Below are positions 34,425-46,557 of a stretch of DNA of 64,000 nucleotides, in pieces. The stretch comes from Moniliophthora roreri (lineage: Eukaryota > Basidiomycota > Agaricomycetes > Agaricales > Marasmiaceae): assembly GCA_001466705.2 (NCBI GenBank), contig LATX02000216.1, forward strand, positions 331,492 to 395,491, written 5' to 3'. Numbering within the stretch: position 1 is the stretch's first letter; each line of letters opens with the position of its first letter. The position numbers and the translations under genes were made by a program. The notes under the pieces are model-generated. The model was given only the letters and a program-made list of their open reading frames with translations, was not told the origin of the DNA and did not search any database.

Positions 34425-36097
34425 TTAGCCAATGTGAGGAACAAAAGTTGTCCACTGGGCTGTTTGGTATGCACTTGGAGAAAGAATCTTGCAAGGTCAT
34501 GAGGGCAAGAATGATGAGGGTGAATCAGAAGAAGATGTAGAATATCCCAAGAAGAATGGCAGTAGTGATAAGTAGGACAGCCAACCAATCTGGAGTGTTA
34601 TGTGCAAACTTCTCTCCATACCAATGCACACAACCCATTACAATTGGTGCAGCTGCAACTGCAACAGCACATATTCGCCAAAGCAGCTGCTCAGTATGTG
34701 TTGCAAACTGAAATAACCATGGTATGCAGTGGATGGCACCAAATGCAGTTGCAATGGAATACACAGTGATGTAGAGCTTGAGTGGATCTTTCTTCAGTCT
34801 TGTAGGGAATTCATCTGTGTGGACTGATCCATTAGCAAAGAGGTCAATGCATATGAGAATAATGTTTCATGTCATCCACAATGGAAGGAAAATAAGCTGA
34901 ACAGCTAATGGCAGATTGTTAGGCCTCCAATCACCCTTAAAGATATAGCCCCAGATTGCTGCCATTCCTTTTTGCATTGCCTCCACCCAGCTCCCCTCCA
35001 ATTCACTTGACTGAGAAATTGCCAATTCTTGCTGCTGCCAAGTGATCTGAACAGGATATCAGACCCATAGTGGTTTATTCCACCAGAAGATGTATGTGCC
35101 AAAATTGAGAAGTGCAAATGCTACAGTGATGATCTCAAGCTCAGTAATAGTGAGACCTTCTGCAGCATGGGCAGCTACTTGGAGGATGAACCAGGTTGTT
35201 TGTATGAGGGCAATGGATTTGGCTATAAAGTCAGTGTGACTCTTGTCCTTGATCTCATTTTCAGTGAGAATGATGTAGCCTTTTTGGAGGAAGTATTTCA
35301 GAAGGCATGATGGCTCTGGAGTACCATTTTCCTGCAAAGGATTTGATTTAAGAAGGGCATTCCAGTGCCAGTGAAAATCTGAATATACCAGTAAATTTAC
35401 ACTTTCCTGTGAGTGATCAGTGTTCTTTATGGGAACCAGGTGAGAAGGAAAAGGCCATAATACATTGAGAGGGTGACTCACCACTGAGTCAGACATTGGA
35501 GTGTTTTCCTGGGGGGAATGATCTCGAGCCCTTTGGATGTGTGTTTTGATCTGTTCTATGTATTCATCTTTATGATCCTGGTTCCTGTTATCTCCAAGGT
35601 AGATCTTCATCCTCATCATTCCAGAGATATCTGTGAAATGTGTCTCCTTCGTAGAGTGCAAATCCTCCCATAATGATGAAGAATGCATGTGACATGCCCC
35701 AACCATAATCTGAAGCAAATACATTCAGTCCTAGACAAAATGCTACTGAATACAACTTACTTTTGAACCTCTTAGCAATTGCCTTTGCAGAATACCACTG
35801 TCGCATCGCCCACAAGGTGATAATCTCCGGTGCAAGGATTGCAATGACCATGAGTTGAATATTTTTGTATACCACCAAAGCTGGGTGTGTCCCAACCCTT
35901 GGGATATTTGGATGAATAGCAACCCAAGTACAAATCAGAATGACAGAGAGGCAGTTCCATAGGATGCCTGTTATCATCCTGCACCCATTGATATTGATAC
36001 ATTCACCAGTAACTGGGTCAAATAGTGAAGAGGTGTTGGTTGAAGTGGCGAGTGTACTAGGAGGCAAGGATTGCAAGAGGGCATAGAGGAGGATCAT
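34425..36097 (-). pseudogene. multi-pass membrane protein family, copy 1 (dead)
   Basis: Paralogue of the intact copies at 46558-48223 and 55374-56987, with the same exon layout. Exon 1 (from ATG at 36095-36097) and exon 2 hold 'TWVAIHPNIP', 'LWAMRQWYSA' and 'MGGFALYEGD'. Later exons hold 'TWFILQVAAHAAEGL', 'ELEIITVAFALLNFGTY' and 'THTEQLLWRICAVAVAAAP'. It is broken by a 2-base loss or equivalent shift near 35600, by a TGA at 35059-35061 where copy 3 has Arg, and by a TGA at 34525-34527 where copy 3 again has Arg. Around 35055 copy 3 reads Arg-Val-Arg and this copy reads Trp-Val-stop. All these are C-to-T or G-to-A changes at CpG. It borders the transposon block. Confidence 0.85.
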
Positions 36098-36480
36098 GGT
36101 GTCTGGGGGCCACTGGAGGATGCAGGAATTGGATTGTTATTTGGAGAGCCCACTCTATACACCCTCTACATGGGATGACTGAGCATTCAATGTGTACTGA
36201 CTTTGTTTGACAGCTTGCTTGCAGTAGTTGCTGTGCTCAATGATTTGGATGCCTCAAGATGACCCATGTAAGTATCAGGTTCAAAGTGGTGTTCATAGAG
36301 CATGTGCCACAGGTGAAGAAGTGTTAAAAAATGTATTCAAAAGGGTTTGCTGTGCTTAATACACCTATTTAATAACGGAAATTAATGAATGGGCTACATG
36401 TGTCATATGAGGACTCTAGCGCTTGAGGTCATCACGCAACAGCCAGGATACTCACAGAAATCCCATCATAACCTGAATAT
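36098..36480. promoter_or_regulatory. conserved 5-prime flank of membrane-gene copy 1
   Basis: The stretch containing 'gacagcttgcttgcagtag' and 'atgtaagtatc.ggttcaaagtgg' is also found upstream of the N-terminal scrap at 63.78-63.90 kb, and a shorter part upstream of copy 3 (57.09 kb). Conservation of the upstream flank suggests the duplicated segments carried the promoter. Confidence 0.4.
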
Positions 36481-36650
36481 CGAGTGGGGAGAATGGCAAT
36501 TGTCAGTCATGAGCTCAAAATGGGCTTTGATTACATGAACAGATACTGAAACTTGCAAGATGGAGATTATTGACGTAGAGATCACCATCTCGACACAACC
36601 TGTAATCCTTTTCTCATCTTTGTTTCTTGCAAATCATCTGTTGCTCTAGG

Positions 36651-36658
36651 AGAGGCAG
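36651..36658. repeat. hAT target-site duplication, left (AGAGGCAG)
   Basis: Eight bases directly before the element, repeated exactly at 40936-40943. The unoccupied site is present once in gamma (51980-51987) and, with one difference, in alpha (421-428). Confidence 0.95.
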
Positions 36659-39600
36659 TAGGGCTGTGAGCCAGCACCATATTGACAGGTGATACGGTGA
36701 CAGGTTTACGGTGATGGGTACCATACCAGTGAAAGAATTGCCAGGTCTTTTTATGGTACAGTACATCACCATGTACCATACTATCTTCACTGTACAGAAT
36801 ACAGCCATTACAGCCATATTGACAGGTTTGAAAAATGCATTGAGGAACATGGGTGAACGAACAAACCGAATTTGTTAGTGTGAGTGTTTGTAAATACAGT
36901 GCAACAAGTCATATATATATAGCTTCACTTGTGTGTCACCTTTGTTCCTCCATTCTCTATCATTGCAGCAACCAGGTAGGTTATTTCTATTTCTTTATCC
37001 ACTCAGATTCAGTTCTGACATGAAATGAAAGTGTCCCAGATGCAATCCAGATCTTTTGATTCCTTGAACAGCCAGTCCAAGACAGTAAGCACTGCTAGTG
37101 GCTCCAAATGTGAGCTCACAAAGTTTTATCCATTTGGTGACACCCACAAGAGCCAATAAATGTGCCTACAGGCCATTGAGTTCTATGCTGCTCTGTCTCA
37201 GAGAAAAGCTGTGAAAATCCACTAGAATTCCATATTTAAGCCATAGTGCACACTAGTGAGTTTTCGTCAACTTAACCTCATGTCTGCTGAACCAACTCCT
37301 TCATCTCTCACTCGTTCTGATACAGATGATGGCTTCCAGAAAGTCTCTTCTTGTCATCATCATGGTAGCCATAACAAATCTGGCCAGCTTGCCAAAGCAC
37401 TAGAGTCTGAACATACAACTAAGCACAATGGTGATCTCAAGGGTATGGTGCATGGTCCTCATGCTCCCAGGCCTCTCAAGCCCCCTGCAGCAGTTGTCTC
37501 ACAGAACTCCTTTGATGCTCTTAGTTCTGATGATGAGACAGACAATGAGAAGTTTCAGGATGACAGCAAGGACAGCAACAGTGACTCCGATGTTCAGTTG
37601 ATTTCAGGTGATGAGGTGTGTACTTTGTTAAAGTATTGTGTCAAAGGTTCCAACTAACTCCTTTTGCAGCTTGCTGAGATTCTTCCTTCAAAGACCATTC
37701 CGGAAAAGGCATTGAACAAGAACAAGTCCAAGAAGGCTTCAAAACGCAAGCATGATGGAAACACTACTATTTCAGCCACCTCTACTACATTGAAATGATC
37801 ATGTCAGGCTACTGTTGAAGAAGTGCCAGACAAGAGTAACCCATCTCCTGGACCTTCAATGTCCCTTGGTCACACTGTATGTCTTCTCTGTCATTTCCCA
37901 ATACATGTACTTACTATCTCTGTACAGAGTGGCAGCCAAGTAACTAACAAGATATATTACTTCTACGAGAAGCTGGAACAGAATCCAAGCAGAGACACCA
38001 AGGCTGGTGATCGCTATTACCGGTGCTATCATGGCAGTTGGCAAGTATTTACTATTACTAAGGCAATGAAGTTCTCTTTGAATGGTATGTTTTTAACCCT
38101 TTTGACTTACCCCTTTTGACTTACTGTGTAACAGGTCTTACTGGGCATCTGTCATCAAAGTTCCCTTCCATGTACAAGTTCTACAAGTACCTTCAAGATC
38201 GGGGGACTGAGCTCTCAGAGAAAGAGTTGAAGATTGCTCGTGGTGAGAAGGAACTCAATCCTGAAGCTATGACAAAGTTTCTGGGCAAGTTGGATGCTGA
38301 GGTTAACACCATTCTCAAGGCATTCAAGCATCAGACATTGAAGAATGAGGTTTGTTGTTACCTCATTAGTAATTGGATATTTCTGATCTCTTCTACAGGA
38401 TGACTTTGACTACTCAGTATTCAAGGACCTCTTGTGTAACTACCTTATTGCACAGGACCATCCATTCGACACTGTCGAGTGCTCTCACCTTACGGCACTG
38501 CTTAACTATGTTCATCATCGAGCAACGCCCCTCAAGATTCCTTCTCGCCATGAAGTACGAGCCTGGGTGATGAAGATGGGAGATGATTTGACAGAACGAG
38601 TTCGTGACATGATCCAAGTATTGAGTCTTCCTCCTCTTGTATTATTATTTTTCTCATAGTTTCATAGAAACTTGAAAGTAACGGTGCTATATCGCTTGAC
38701 ATGTGGACATCACCAAATCAGATCGCCTTCATGGCAATTGCCCTTCATTACGTGACCAACGACGGACATCTTGGTTCGAGTCGCTTTATTGGAGCATGCT
38801 CATACTGACATCTGCTTGACAGAGGAACTTTTAATTGACTTCAAGGAAGTGGTTGGTGAACACTCAGGTGAAAACATAGCAGCATCTGTTTGGCAGACAC
38901 TTGAGCTGTATGGTCTCAAGGGAAAGGTAATATTTGTATTATATATCTCATACTGTGGAATCTAACACTGACATACTCATAGATCAGTGCTTTTGCTATG
39001 GACAATGCAACCAACAACGACACTTTGGTTCAAGCTATACAGGATCGTTGTGATGCAGAAGGCATTGATTTTGATGCGAACCGTGCTCGTCTTCGCTGCC
39101 TCCCACACACTGTCCACCTTGCAGCACTTGAGGTGAGTCTGTCTCTTCATTACCGCTCCAGTCACTTACACCTTTTCTCTTGTAGCTTCTAAATGGCCTT
39201 GGAGCGTACCCTCATGTTGCGAGATGGAAGTTAGCACAGAAGGCTGCATATCAAGACTCAGTGACTACACCAGTGGGCCGTGAACACGACGATGATGCTG
39301 AAGCCTATGAGGAGAACGATTCCGACAATGACCTACCATCCCTCGAGACCGTATCAGACTCCAATGAGGAAGGAATTGGACTGGCTGTTGTGAAGGTATA
39401 TTAATATACTTGTATTTTCTTCACATTACTTATTATCTTGAATACATTGCATCTTTATCAGCTTCATCGTATTATTAAGACTGTTCGCTCCAGTCCCCAG
39501 AAACGCCACGCATGGAAGAATGAGATCCGGCTTATTAATACTTCTCGCACAGCAGCAGGCGAGAAAGCCCTTCCCGAGTTAATGCTCATTCTTGATGTCA

Positions 39601-40935
39601 AGACAAGATGGTCGTCTACCCACCAGATGCTCCGTAAGCCTATGTTGTTTAATCTCAATGCCTTGTATACTTAGCTTTTGCTTGGTAGGACGTGCTTTAG
39701 ACTTTATTGATGTCATTGAGAGTTTTGTTGCAAAGACCAAGGATCTGAGGCCATTTGAGCTTAGCTCATTGGATTGGGAGGCCATCAGATTAGTTACTGG
39801 GTAGACAATTGTTTGTTTGTCGCTCGATGCAACACACTAATACTTACTTCAGTTGGTTAAAATCATTCCGTTCCACAACGACTCAGATGTCAGCAACCAA
39901 GACAGCCACCATTTCATTCACACACGCCATCTTTCGGAGTCTTCAAGCTGATGTTTGTGATGCCTTGAAGAGTCTCCCTCCTCACCATGCTACCCTTCGT
40001 TCCACACTCCTCAAGGCTCACCGCAAACTCTCCGACTATTACTACCGCTTCGACTCATCACCATTGTACTTATGGGCTTCACGTAAGTTAGTATTTCCTT
40101 CAAATGTATAATTGCTGAGATGATTATAGTTTTAGATCCTCGTATCATGTATTCTGGGCTCATGCAAGACGTGACCCATGATGAGGACCTCAAAAAGGAA
40201 GTGAAGAATGCAAAGGAATCCCTCAAGTTCTATTACAATATGCACTATGCCACCCGCATGAAATCGACAGCTCCACCGACCCCGGCCACCCCAAAACGCA
40301 CCTCAATCTCAACTTTGGATTCTAGTCCCCAGAAGGTTGATTTTACGTCGCGTTACGAATCTGACATCGTGGAGGTTAATGAACTCGAAGACTACTTCAA
40401 GTTGCCTCGGGACTCCTTTGCAAAATGTGACCCTATCCAATGGTGGACAGCTAGGAAAGCACGCTATCCCACTTTGTCAAAGTGTGCACTTACTCTTCTT
40501 GCTATTCCCGGTATGTAAGCTCAGAACTGCACTAGTTTCCTGACATATTGCTGACCAAAATTCTCACAGGATCTGCTGTTGCTGTTGAACGTGTGTTTTC
40601 GGGGGGCCGTGATACTGTTGGCATTCGTCGGAGTAGTCTCAAACCTGAGACTATTCGTACTCTGATGCTTCTCAAGCATCATTTGCGTCTCACCCAGGCT
40701 AATGCTCGTGAATTCTTGTTGAACACTGCCGCCATGTAGTACTTAGATACCCCAAATACACTTCTCCATGTTTTTTTGTACCGTATATACCGTCGACGGC
40801 AAGAAACGGTACCGTACCGTACCGACAGTGCTATCCCCTCATCAGTGATACGGTACGGCTACGATGACTGACATACCGTCTCTTCACCGTAAACCTGACG
40901 GCCGTTACCGTATACCGTTACGGTTCACAGCCCTA
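36659..40935 (+). mobile_element. complete hAT DNA transposon, 4,277 bp
   Basis: The terminal inverted repeats are 'TAGGGCTGTGAGCC' (36659-36672) and, on the other strand, 'TAGGGCTGTGAACC' (40922-40935), with one difference. A second perfect inverted pair, 'CAGGTTTACGGTGA', lies 42 bases inside the left end (36701-36714) and 38 bases inside the right end (40884-40897). 'ACCGT'-type motifs are repeated within the last 150 bases. An 8-bp target duplication flanks it, as is typical of hAT elements. The right end keeps its CG-containing motifs, while equivalents at the left end often read CA or TG. It carries one 14-exon transposase gene. Confidence 0.95.
37280..40739 (+). CDS. hAT transposase (one in-frame TGA)
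   Basis: The DDE transposase that excises and inserts the hAT element. My model has 14 exons: 37280-37615, 37670-37876, 37928-38084, 38135-38349, 38399-38617, 38668-38773, 38823-38926, 38983-39132, 39186-39395, 39462-39633, 39689-39800, 39853-40082, 40130-40510 and 40570-40739. All introns are 46-66 nt with GT-AG ends, and the sum is 2,769 nt (922 codons plus stop). The acidic residues expected from Hermes are present: Asp389 in 'SLDMWTS', Asp455 in 'AMDNATNN' and Glu873 in 'VAVERVFS'. Other family motifs are 'HSGENIA', 'CLPHTVHLA', 'TRWSSTHQML', 'AHRKLSDYYYRFD' and 'LDPRI'. The N-terminal third has a basic stretch 'KNKSKKASKRKHDG' (likely nuclear signal) and a degenerate BED-like segment. 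Codon 155 (37796-37798) is TGA, probably from CGA. A longer first intron ending at 37806 would also remove it in frame. Otherwise the gene looks intact and young. Confidence 0.85.
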
Positions 40936-40943
40936 AGAGGCAG
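40936..40943. repeat. hAT target-site duplication, right (AGAGGCAG)
   Basis: Exact copy of 36651-36658. Sequence after it ('tatcgggaacaga') continues the target seen uninterrupted at 51988. Confidence 0.95.
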
Positions 40944-41439
40944 TATCGGGAACAGAACTTTTGATGTGTCTGTCGTTTAGGGAGAGGGATTAATCTGATA
41001 AAATCATCCTATGTACTCGAATGTGAATACTCACCGATAAGGTACCGTTCAAAGGTAGATTTGTGCTGACAATGTAGATTCAGAAAGAGAAAGCATTAGT
41101 AGCCAAGAGAGAAGAACCTACCCATACATTGCATGAGATCGTATGGAGCAAAATCGCTCATGGGGACGAAGGACGATAAATGCGACGCATTGAACGGTGG
41201 GACTCATGGACGTACGAAAATATGACGGAGCGGCGAGAGAGCATCCATCCATGCTGCGGGACACTGACGTTGAGCGGAGAGGAGGGTATGAATGAGGTTG
41301 CTGGACGGCAATCAAAATTGGGTGATGTTGTTCTGAAAAGTAACAGGACGATCCATTTCAATCAATATCGGCGGATGGAAGATTGACGCCTACTATCGAA
41401 ATAAGCCCAGCAAATCTGCAATGAGCATTCGTGTGAGTA

Positions 41440-42950
41440 ATGAGTAGCAGAATAGACATCAATGCGAGCAAAAACTTAGCTGTAACTGTCTACAAGTCAG
41501 GAATCGATATGGCCGTCGGAGAAGAGAAAAAGATGACGCAGCGTGGGAAATGTGCCTGCCGTTGTTGGACCACGATGCCGCGTGTCTTGCTCTCTACCAA
41601 ATCTCTGCCATGGTTCCCAAATCCTCAATTCCGCGGAAACATACCCGACTCGGAGACGTTAAGACTCCACTCAGACTCTGGATGGATGACTTGAGGTGAA
41701 TCATCATTGCCTTTTTACTGGTTCATCTTCTCAATTCATGCTTTCTCAGAAAAACGATCAAACTCGCGTCTCTTACAAGCTCCCACAATTTCACCCATAC
41801 GCTCGTCCCAACTCTGCACCTATATCGCTAGCAAGCTGTGGCACATTCCTTGGGACGTAGACTTTATGGATGGGCCCATCATGAGTGACACAAAGCAAGG
41901 TATAGACGTCAATACCCATGTATGCCCCCTTTCTTTCCCTTTATCACTTTCATGGATACCAACACCCATAGCAGAGTATCAATTCCGAATCTTTCTGCTG
42001 CGAAAAAGAAAACATTCCCTCGTCCCCCGGCCTCCACATGCCTCCCCCCTCAATATCGACCTCACTTCATGAACCGTCAATGTCGGCTGCTGCCAACGAT
42101 GATACAATATTGTTACCTGCTGCCCCTTACCTCAAAGCCGTCACAACGCCCAAACGCCCATTCCAGAGCCTAACCTTTCTGCAGCGAGCGATAACCACCT
42201 CGATCCTGACTTTGAACCAGAACCCGAGTCGTCAAACAAGGACAACATCATGCTGGCGTACATGGAATGGCAGACGAACCCTGCGAGTGCCATAAAAGCT
42301 TCGCGGTCCACGTTGACGACAGGATGCCTGCGGCGATAATTCGGGCTAATATTGCGGGTGATCCGAAGGCTTCGATGGATTGCTGTTCGGTTGAAATCGA
42401 GTGCCAGTTCTTTTTGATGGAGGCGATTACGCCGGGTCTGGTGCTAGTGCAGGATACAGCCAGCAACTGGAAGGTGGCGTTGGGAATCGTCAGAGTCGGC
42501 ATCCTCGAATGCCCATGCTGCCGAACTGCGAGGCAGGATACCCAAGACAGAAGACACATGGCAGCTAAGTAGGCTCTTCAGCGGGGCTTAGGTTACGCAT
42601 CCGGTAGACTTTGCCTACCCGTTATGGTCATAGGTACGTCTCCCTTCAGCATTTCTCTTCCGTAACGAACGCTAATGATACCTTGGAATCGCAGCATGTC
42701 AGTTATTACAATGCACCTTAACGTATCAACTACAACACACTCTCATTACCCCGAAGGTCGGAGTAGGCCATATCACCAAGCAAGAGCAGGGAGCGTTTAG
42801 TTGTTATACGGAGGATGATAGATTGAGAGTCGGCGAGAAGGAGAAGAATGTGTTTGTCGGGCTTACTTTGTCGGGTGTGAGTGGTGTTTCTGCTGGCATT
42901 CTAGTCCTTGGCGTTTAGTTTTGGGTGATTTGATGCCTCTTTTCTTTGGT
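41440..42950 (+). pseudogene. decayed unknown gene, beta copy
   Basis: Counterpart of 1254-2441. Shared pieces are 'LLPAAPYLKAVTT', 'IMLAYMEWQTNPA' and 'EAITPGLVLV'. The frame continues longer here (42267-42572) and includes 'GILECPCC', but it is broken upstream and downstream. I do not recognise the family. Confidence 0.35.
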
Positions 42951-44690
42951 TTATGGTGCTCTTTGACTGCCTGATGGGCGGGTATACGCGTTGTTCAGTG
43001 ACCGATTTCTAGTCGACGTTGAAATACTTCTTCCCCGTTATGCCCTTCCCAAGGATTAATTGTCTTTTTCGTGATTGGGCGTGTCTTGTAACAAGTCCAG
43101 ATACTACTTTCTGTTCGGCGGTCGCACTTCCAAACTTCTATGTTCGCGATTTGATATGCCAGGTGGTGTTTCCACTAGTACTGGTGCTTTTCGTCGAGAT
43201 ACCCCCGTCAGCACGTTTCGCGATACTTGTGATCTAATTCCATCCTTTTACTGTAGCTCGAGAATGGTATCCCTCCCTCGTCTCTTGTCATCGTCGCCGT
43301 CGAGACGGCGCTTATGCACCTGTGCTCGAAGTAGGATTTACCGTTTGTCTCGCCACACGGACACCACTCGGTTCAGTTCTTGAATGTCGTTCCTTCGTGC
43401 TTACCTCGACTCCCTGTCTTCTCCATCATGTCAATGTTCCGGATTTCTGTCGACGTTGAACAATTCCCCTGTTCCTCACCGCTATACCTATACTCCCCAC
43501 CCTGTCGTCGGATTGTGTGTTGTTGTGACAGCTTAGCTCTTTCTTGACGTTGATACATATTCTGAATGTATATACGTTGTCTTTCTAAATAAATTTACTT
43601 GATGTGGTGTCTTCGTGGCATCTTCGAGGCTATCTCAGTCGTGTCATTTCACAGAAACATGTATGGCTCGCGGACGGTAAGAGTAATCGTATGAGCAGGG
43701 GAGATACAATTTCGATTCGGAAAGCCTCAGACTTGGATAGGAGAAACACGTTGGATTACGCACGCCTTCACGTTTACTCAACGGCTTCTCCCAAGCTGTC
43801 AAAGAACTGCCACGAGGTGATCATGCATGCATGAGGCTCAAGAACGGACGAGAATCAAGAATAGGCAATGTGATTTCTTCTCCCGACTTTGCTGTCCAGC
43901 TTCCTCAAAACTTCATCTTTGACAGATCGACGTTGATTGATCCTGCTCGAAAGCCTAACGCACAGTAATTGACCGATAAGCGAATATCATATATTCTTGA
44001 AAAAGGGCGTAGTTGTATAGCTATTGATAGCTATTTGGCCGTCGAGAATTAAACGGCTGTCAGCGACGGTGATATTGTTCATACGACCTTTCATCGACCT
44101 TTTTCCAACTCCCCAATGCGGTTCTCAAAGTCGCAACTCTGAAGTTTGAACTAGGTGTAGGACGAAAAGAAGATTCTGGGGTTGGGGAATCGAGTCATCT
44201 CTTTTTAGTTAGTAATTTCCAGAAAGAACAGAAATCTCACCTTTCCGAAGCTTCTTCAGCGCCTGTGAGCCGTCGGCCAACCATGAGGCTGATGCGGGGC
44301 AGCGGAGTGGGGATATTGATTCTGCCAATGACGACGTACCAAGTCTTAAGCTAAAGATCTTTTGGTAGATAGACCATCGGTGAGTTGATACGGTCCTTTT
44401 GCGATATGCCATGAACCTTAGTCTACCCGGCGAGGCAAGCATGTCGAGTTTAAGCGAGTATTGAGCATACAAAGGGTTGAGATTGGTGCGATGAATCGAA
44501 GTAAGTAGAGCCCTGGCCCCTGGAGTCTTCCCAGAGAGTACAAGTTTCCCCTGGCGAAAAAATCAAGAATCCCGCTTAGGGTACGTTTACCTGGGTCAAT
44601 CCGAGGAAGTAATAAGATGATCCTTTTCAACCTATGTCGGCGGATAAAAGATTGACGCTCTGCATGGCAACACTTATCGAAATAAGACCT
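42951..44690. other. downstream part of unit beta, no gene supported
   Basis: Matches alpha 2.5-4.05 kb, including the transcript-end-like stretch at 43.55-43.62 kb. Frames differ from those in alpha and were not accepted. Confidence 0.4.
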
Positions 44691-46160
44691 GCGAGTCAGC
44701 AATGAGTATTCATGTAAGTAATGAAAAGTAGAATGGACATTAATGCGAGCAGGAACTTACCTGTAGTTGAAGGTCCAGAATCGATAATGGCCGTTGGAGG
44801 ATGACGCAGCGTGGGAAGTGTGCCTGGCGCTGTTAGCGACGCGATGCCAACCGTCTTTTTCTCTCTCATCTCAAGTCTTTTCCATGGCCCCCCGAATCCT
44901 CGATTGCGCAGAAAGATACTTGAAACTCGGGCTTAGGACAGAAGGGACATCCTAGGTTGACATGAGTCATCACTGGCTTTTTCTCAGCTTATTGCTCATT
45001 TGACTTTTCAATTCGGTGCTTTCTTAGAAGAGCAATCAACTTTACGTCTCTCACAAGCTCCCGAAAAATTATTCCTCCATAAACGGCTTACAATGAATAC
45101 ACTCGCTCCGAACTCGCGTTTATAGCGCTGGCGGGCCGTGACGTACTATCCACGACACAGAGCGATAGAAAGCTGGATATAGGTTCGATTGCTCATACGC
45201 CTTCCTCCCCTCCCTTTATTGCCCATTTTGACACCAAAACTTTTGGTATTGCAGAGCAGTAACTCTCCAGATCTTCTGCTGAGATACCGTCTCGCTTACC
45301 CTCGACTTCTACACGCCTTCTTCAACCCCAATTGGTGGGACACGTCAAACGCTACCTTGCTGTCCCTCGCAACAATACCGACTTGTGGATTCCATTCGTT
45401 CCCTGCTGCACCATTCCTCGAAGCCGCCAAAACACCCAAACACCCGCCCCGAGCCTGTCTCCGTTACAATCAACCACCCAGCTTCGAGTTCGAATTAAAA
45501 GGTAGGGTCGCGCTGGCGTATATGAGATGGAATGGGAAGAAAACCACCAAACGCCGTAAAATCTCTTGCGAAAAACATCGATGAGTGTATGTCTGCAGAG
45601 GATACCTGGGCTACTACCTAGGATAGATTTTGACGCCTGGCTATTCGGCCCATAGCGATCTCGAGATCTTTAACCAGGTTGGCTTCAGTGCTGGTGTCGG
45701 ATACAGCGACCAGCCAGGGATGGTGAAACGGATCATCAGAATCGGAGTACCTCCCCGAATGCTCGTGCTACAAAACATGTTTCGATGATTTGGACTGAGA
45801 CCAGGTGAAGGGCAGGTCTTCACCGGAGTTATGTACCCGGTTCATGCGTCATGGTATGTTTCCTCCCCAGTTCTTTGTTTTCAAACAAACACTAATAATA
45901 CATTGGATTCGTAGCAGCTTAATACAACGGCTACAGTAATCCCATTATCCTCGAAGGCCAGACGAGGACATATCGCCAAGAAGGCGTATAGACTATCGCC
46001 GACTCACAACTTTTTATCATTTCATTCTATGCCGTTGGGCGTTGTACTTCCTATGTTTACCTTCCACTCCTTGGCGTCTTCTCTTCGTCCCTTACTCCTC
46101 GTGCTAGCTAACCTTAGTTTCTCACAATGATGCATTCTCTAGCCAACAACTTCACTGCTA
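44690..46160. repeat. partial duplication unit delta
   Basis: It starts at the 'aatgaaaagtagaatggacat' landmark (alpha 1017) and runs to the 'ctatgccgttgggcgttgtac' stretch (gamma 54.2 kb). It is closest to gamma: 'acgccttcttcaacccc' and 'attggtgggacacgtc' are shared at 45.31 and 52.96 kb. Plus-strand frame remnants at 45.19-45.58 kb include 'FFNPNWWDTSNA', also in gamma. No intact gene. Confidence 0.65.
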
Positions 46161-46557
46161 CCGTCAGATGTCAATGTTAGCCTACCCTTTTTCAACTCAT
46201 TTAGCACGATACTCATGTTTTCGATAGCAACAGTCAAGACCATCCCACATGTGGTATTGCCGGTTCCGTTCGCAGAAATATGCACAAGTGAAGAATAGCA
46301 CAGGCATGGTAGCTAAATCGATGAATTTGGAATCATATGTTGGGTAGTAAGTAAATGTAGGCATACAAACGAGGTTTCAATACTAAATAAGGATCCAGAA
46401 ATATGAACTTGATATAGAACGTTTTGAATGGTGCATGAAGTCGTAGGAAGTAATAGACGCGAACGACAATGCTCTTGATGCGTAGGGCCACGAAAGAAGT
46501 GAATGAACGAATAGGACGAGTAGTAGTAACGCAGAAAGAGGCGTACCTGCGTCATGA

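Larger units (their letters stand above)
36480..44450. repeat. segmental-duplication unit beta (split by hAT)
   Basis: Colinear with alpha. Without the 4,277-bp hAT element, the distance from the 'gtcagtcatgagctc' landmark to 'gaggctgatgcgggg' is about 3.5 kb in both. Decayed frames equivalent to those of alpha lie at 41.15-41.36 kb (minus) and 41.44-42.9 kb (plus). Confidence 0.7.

Noticed and set aside
38760..38830. Frameshift in the hAT transposase
   Set aside because: A 49-nt GT-AG intron (38774-38822) joins 'NDGHL' to 'EELLIDF' in frame, as in other hAT proteins.
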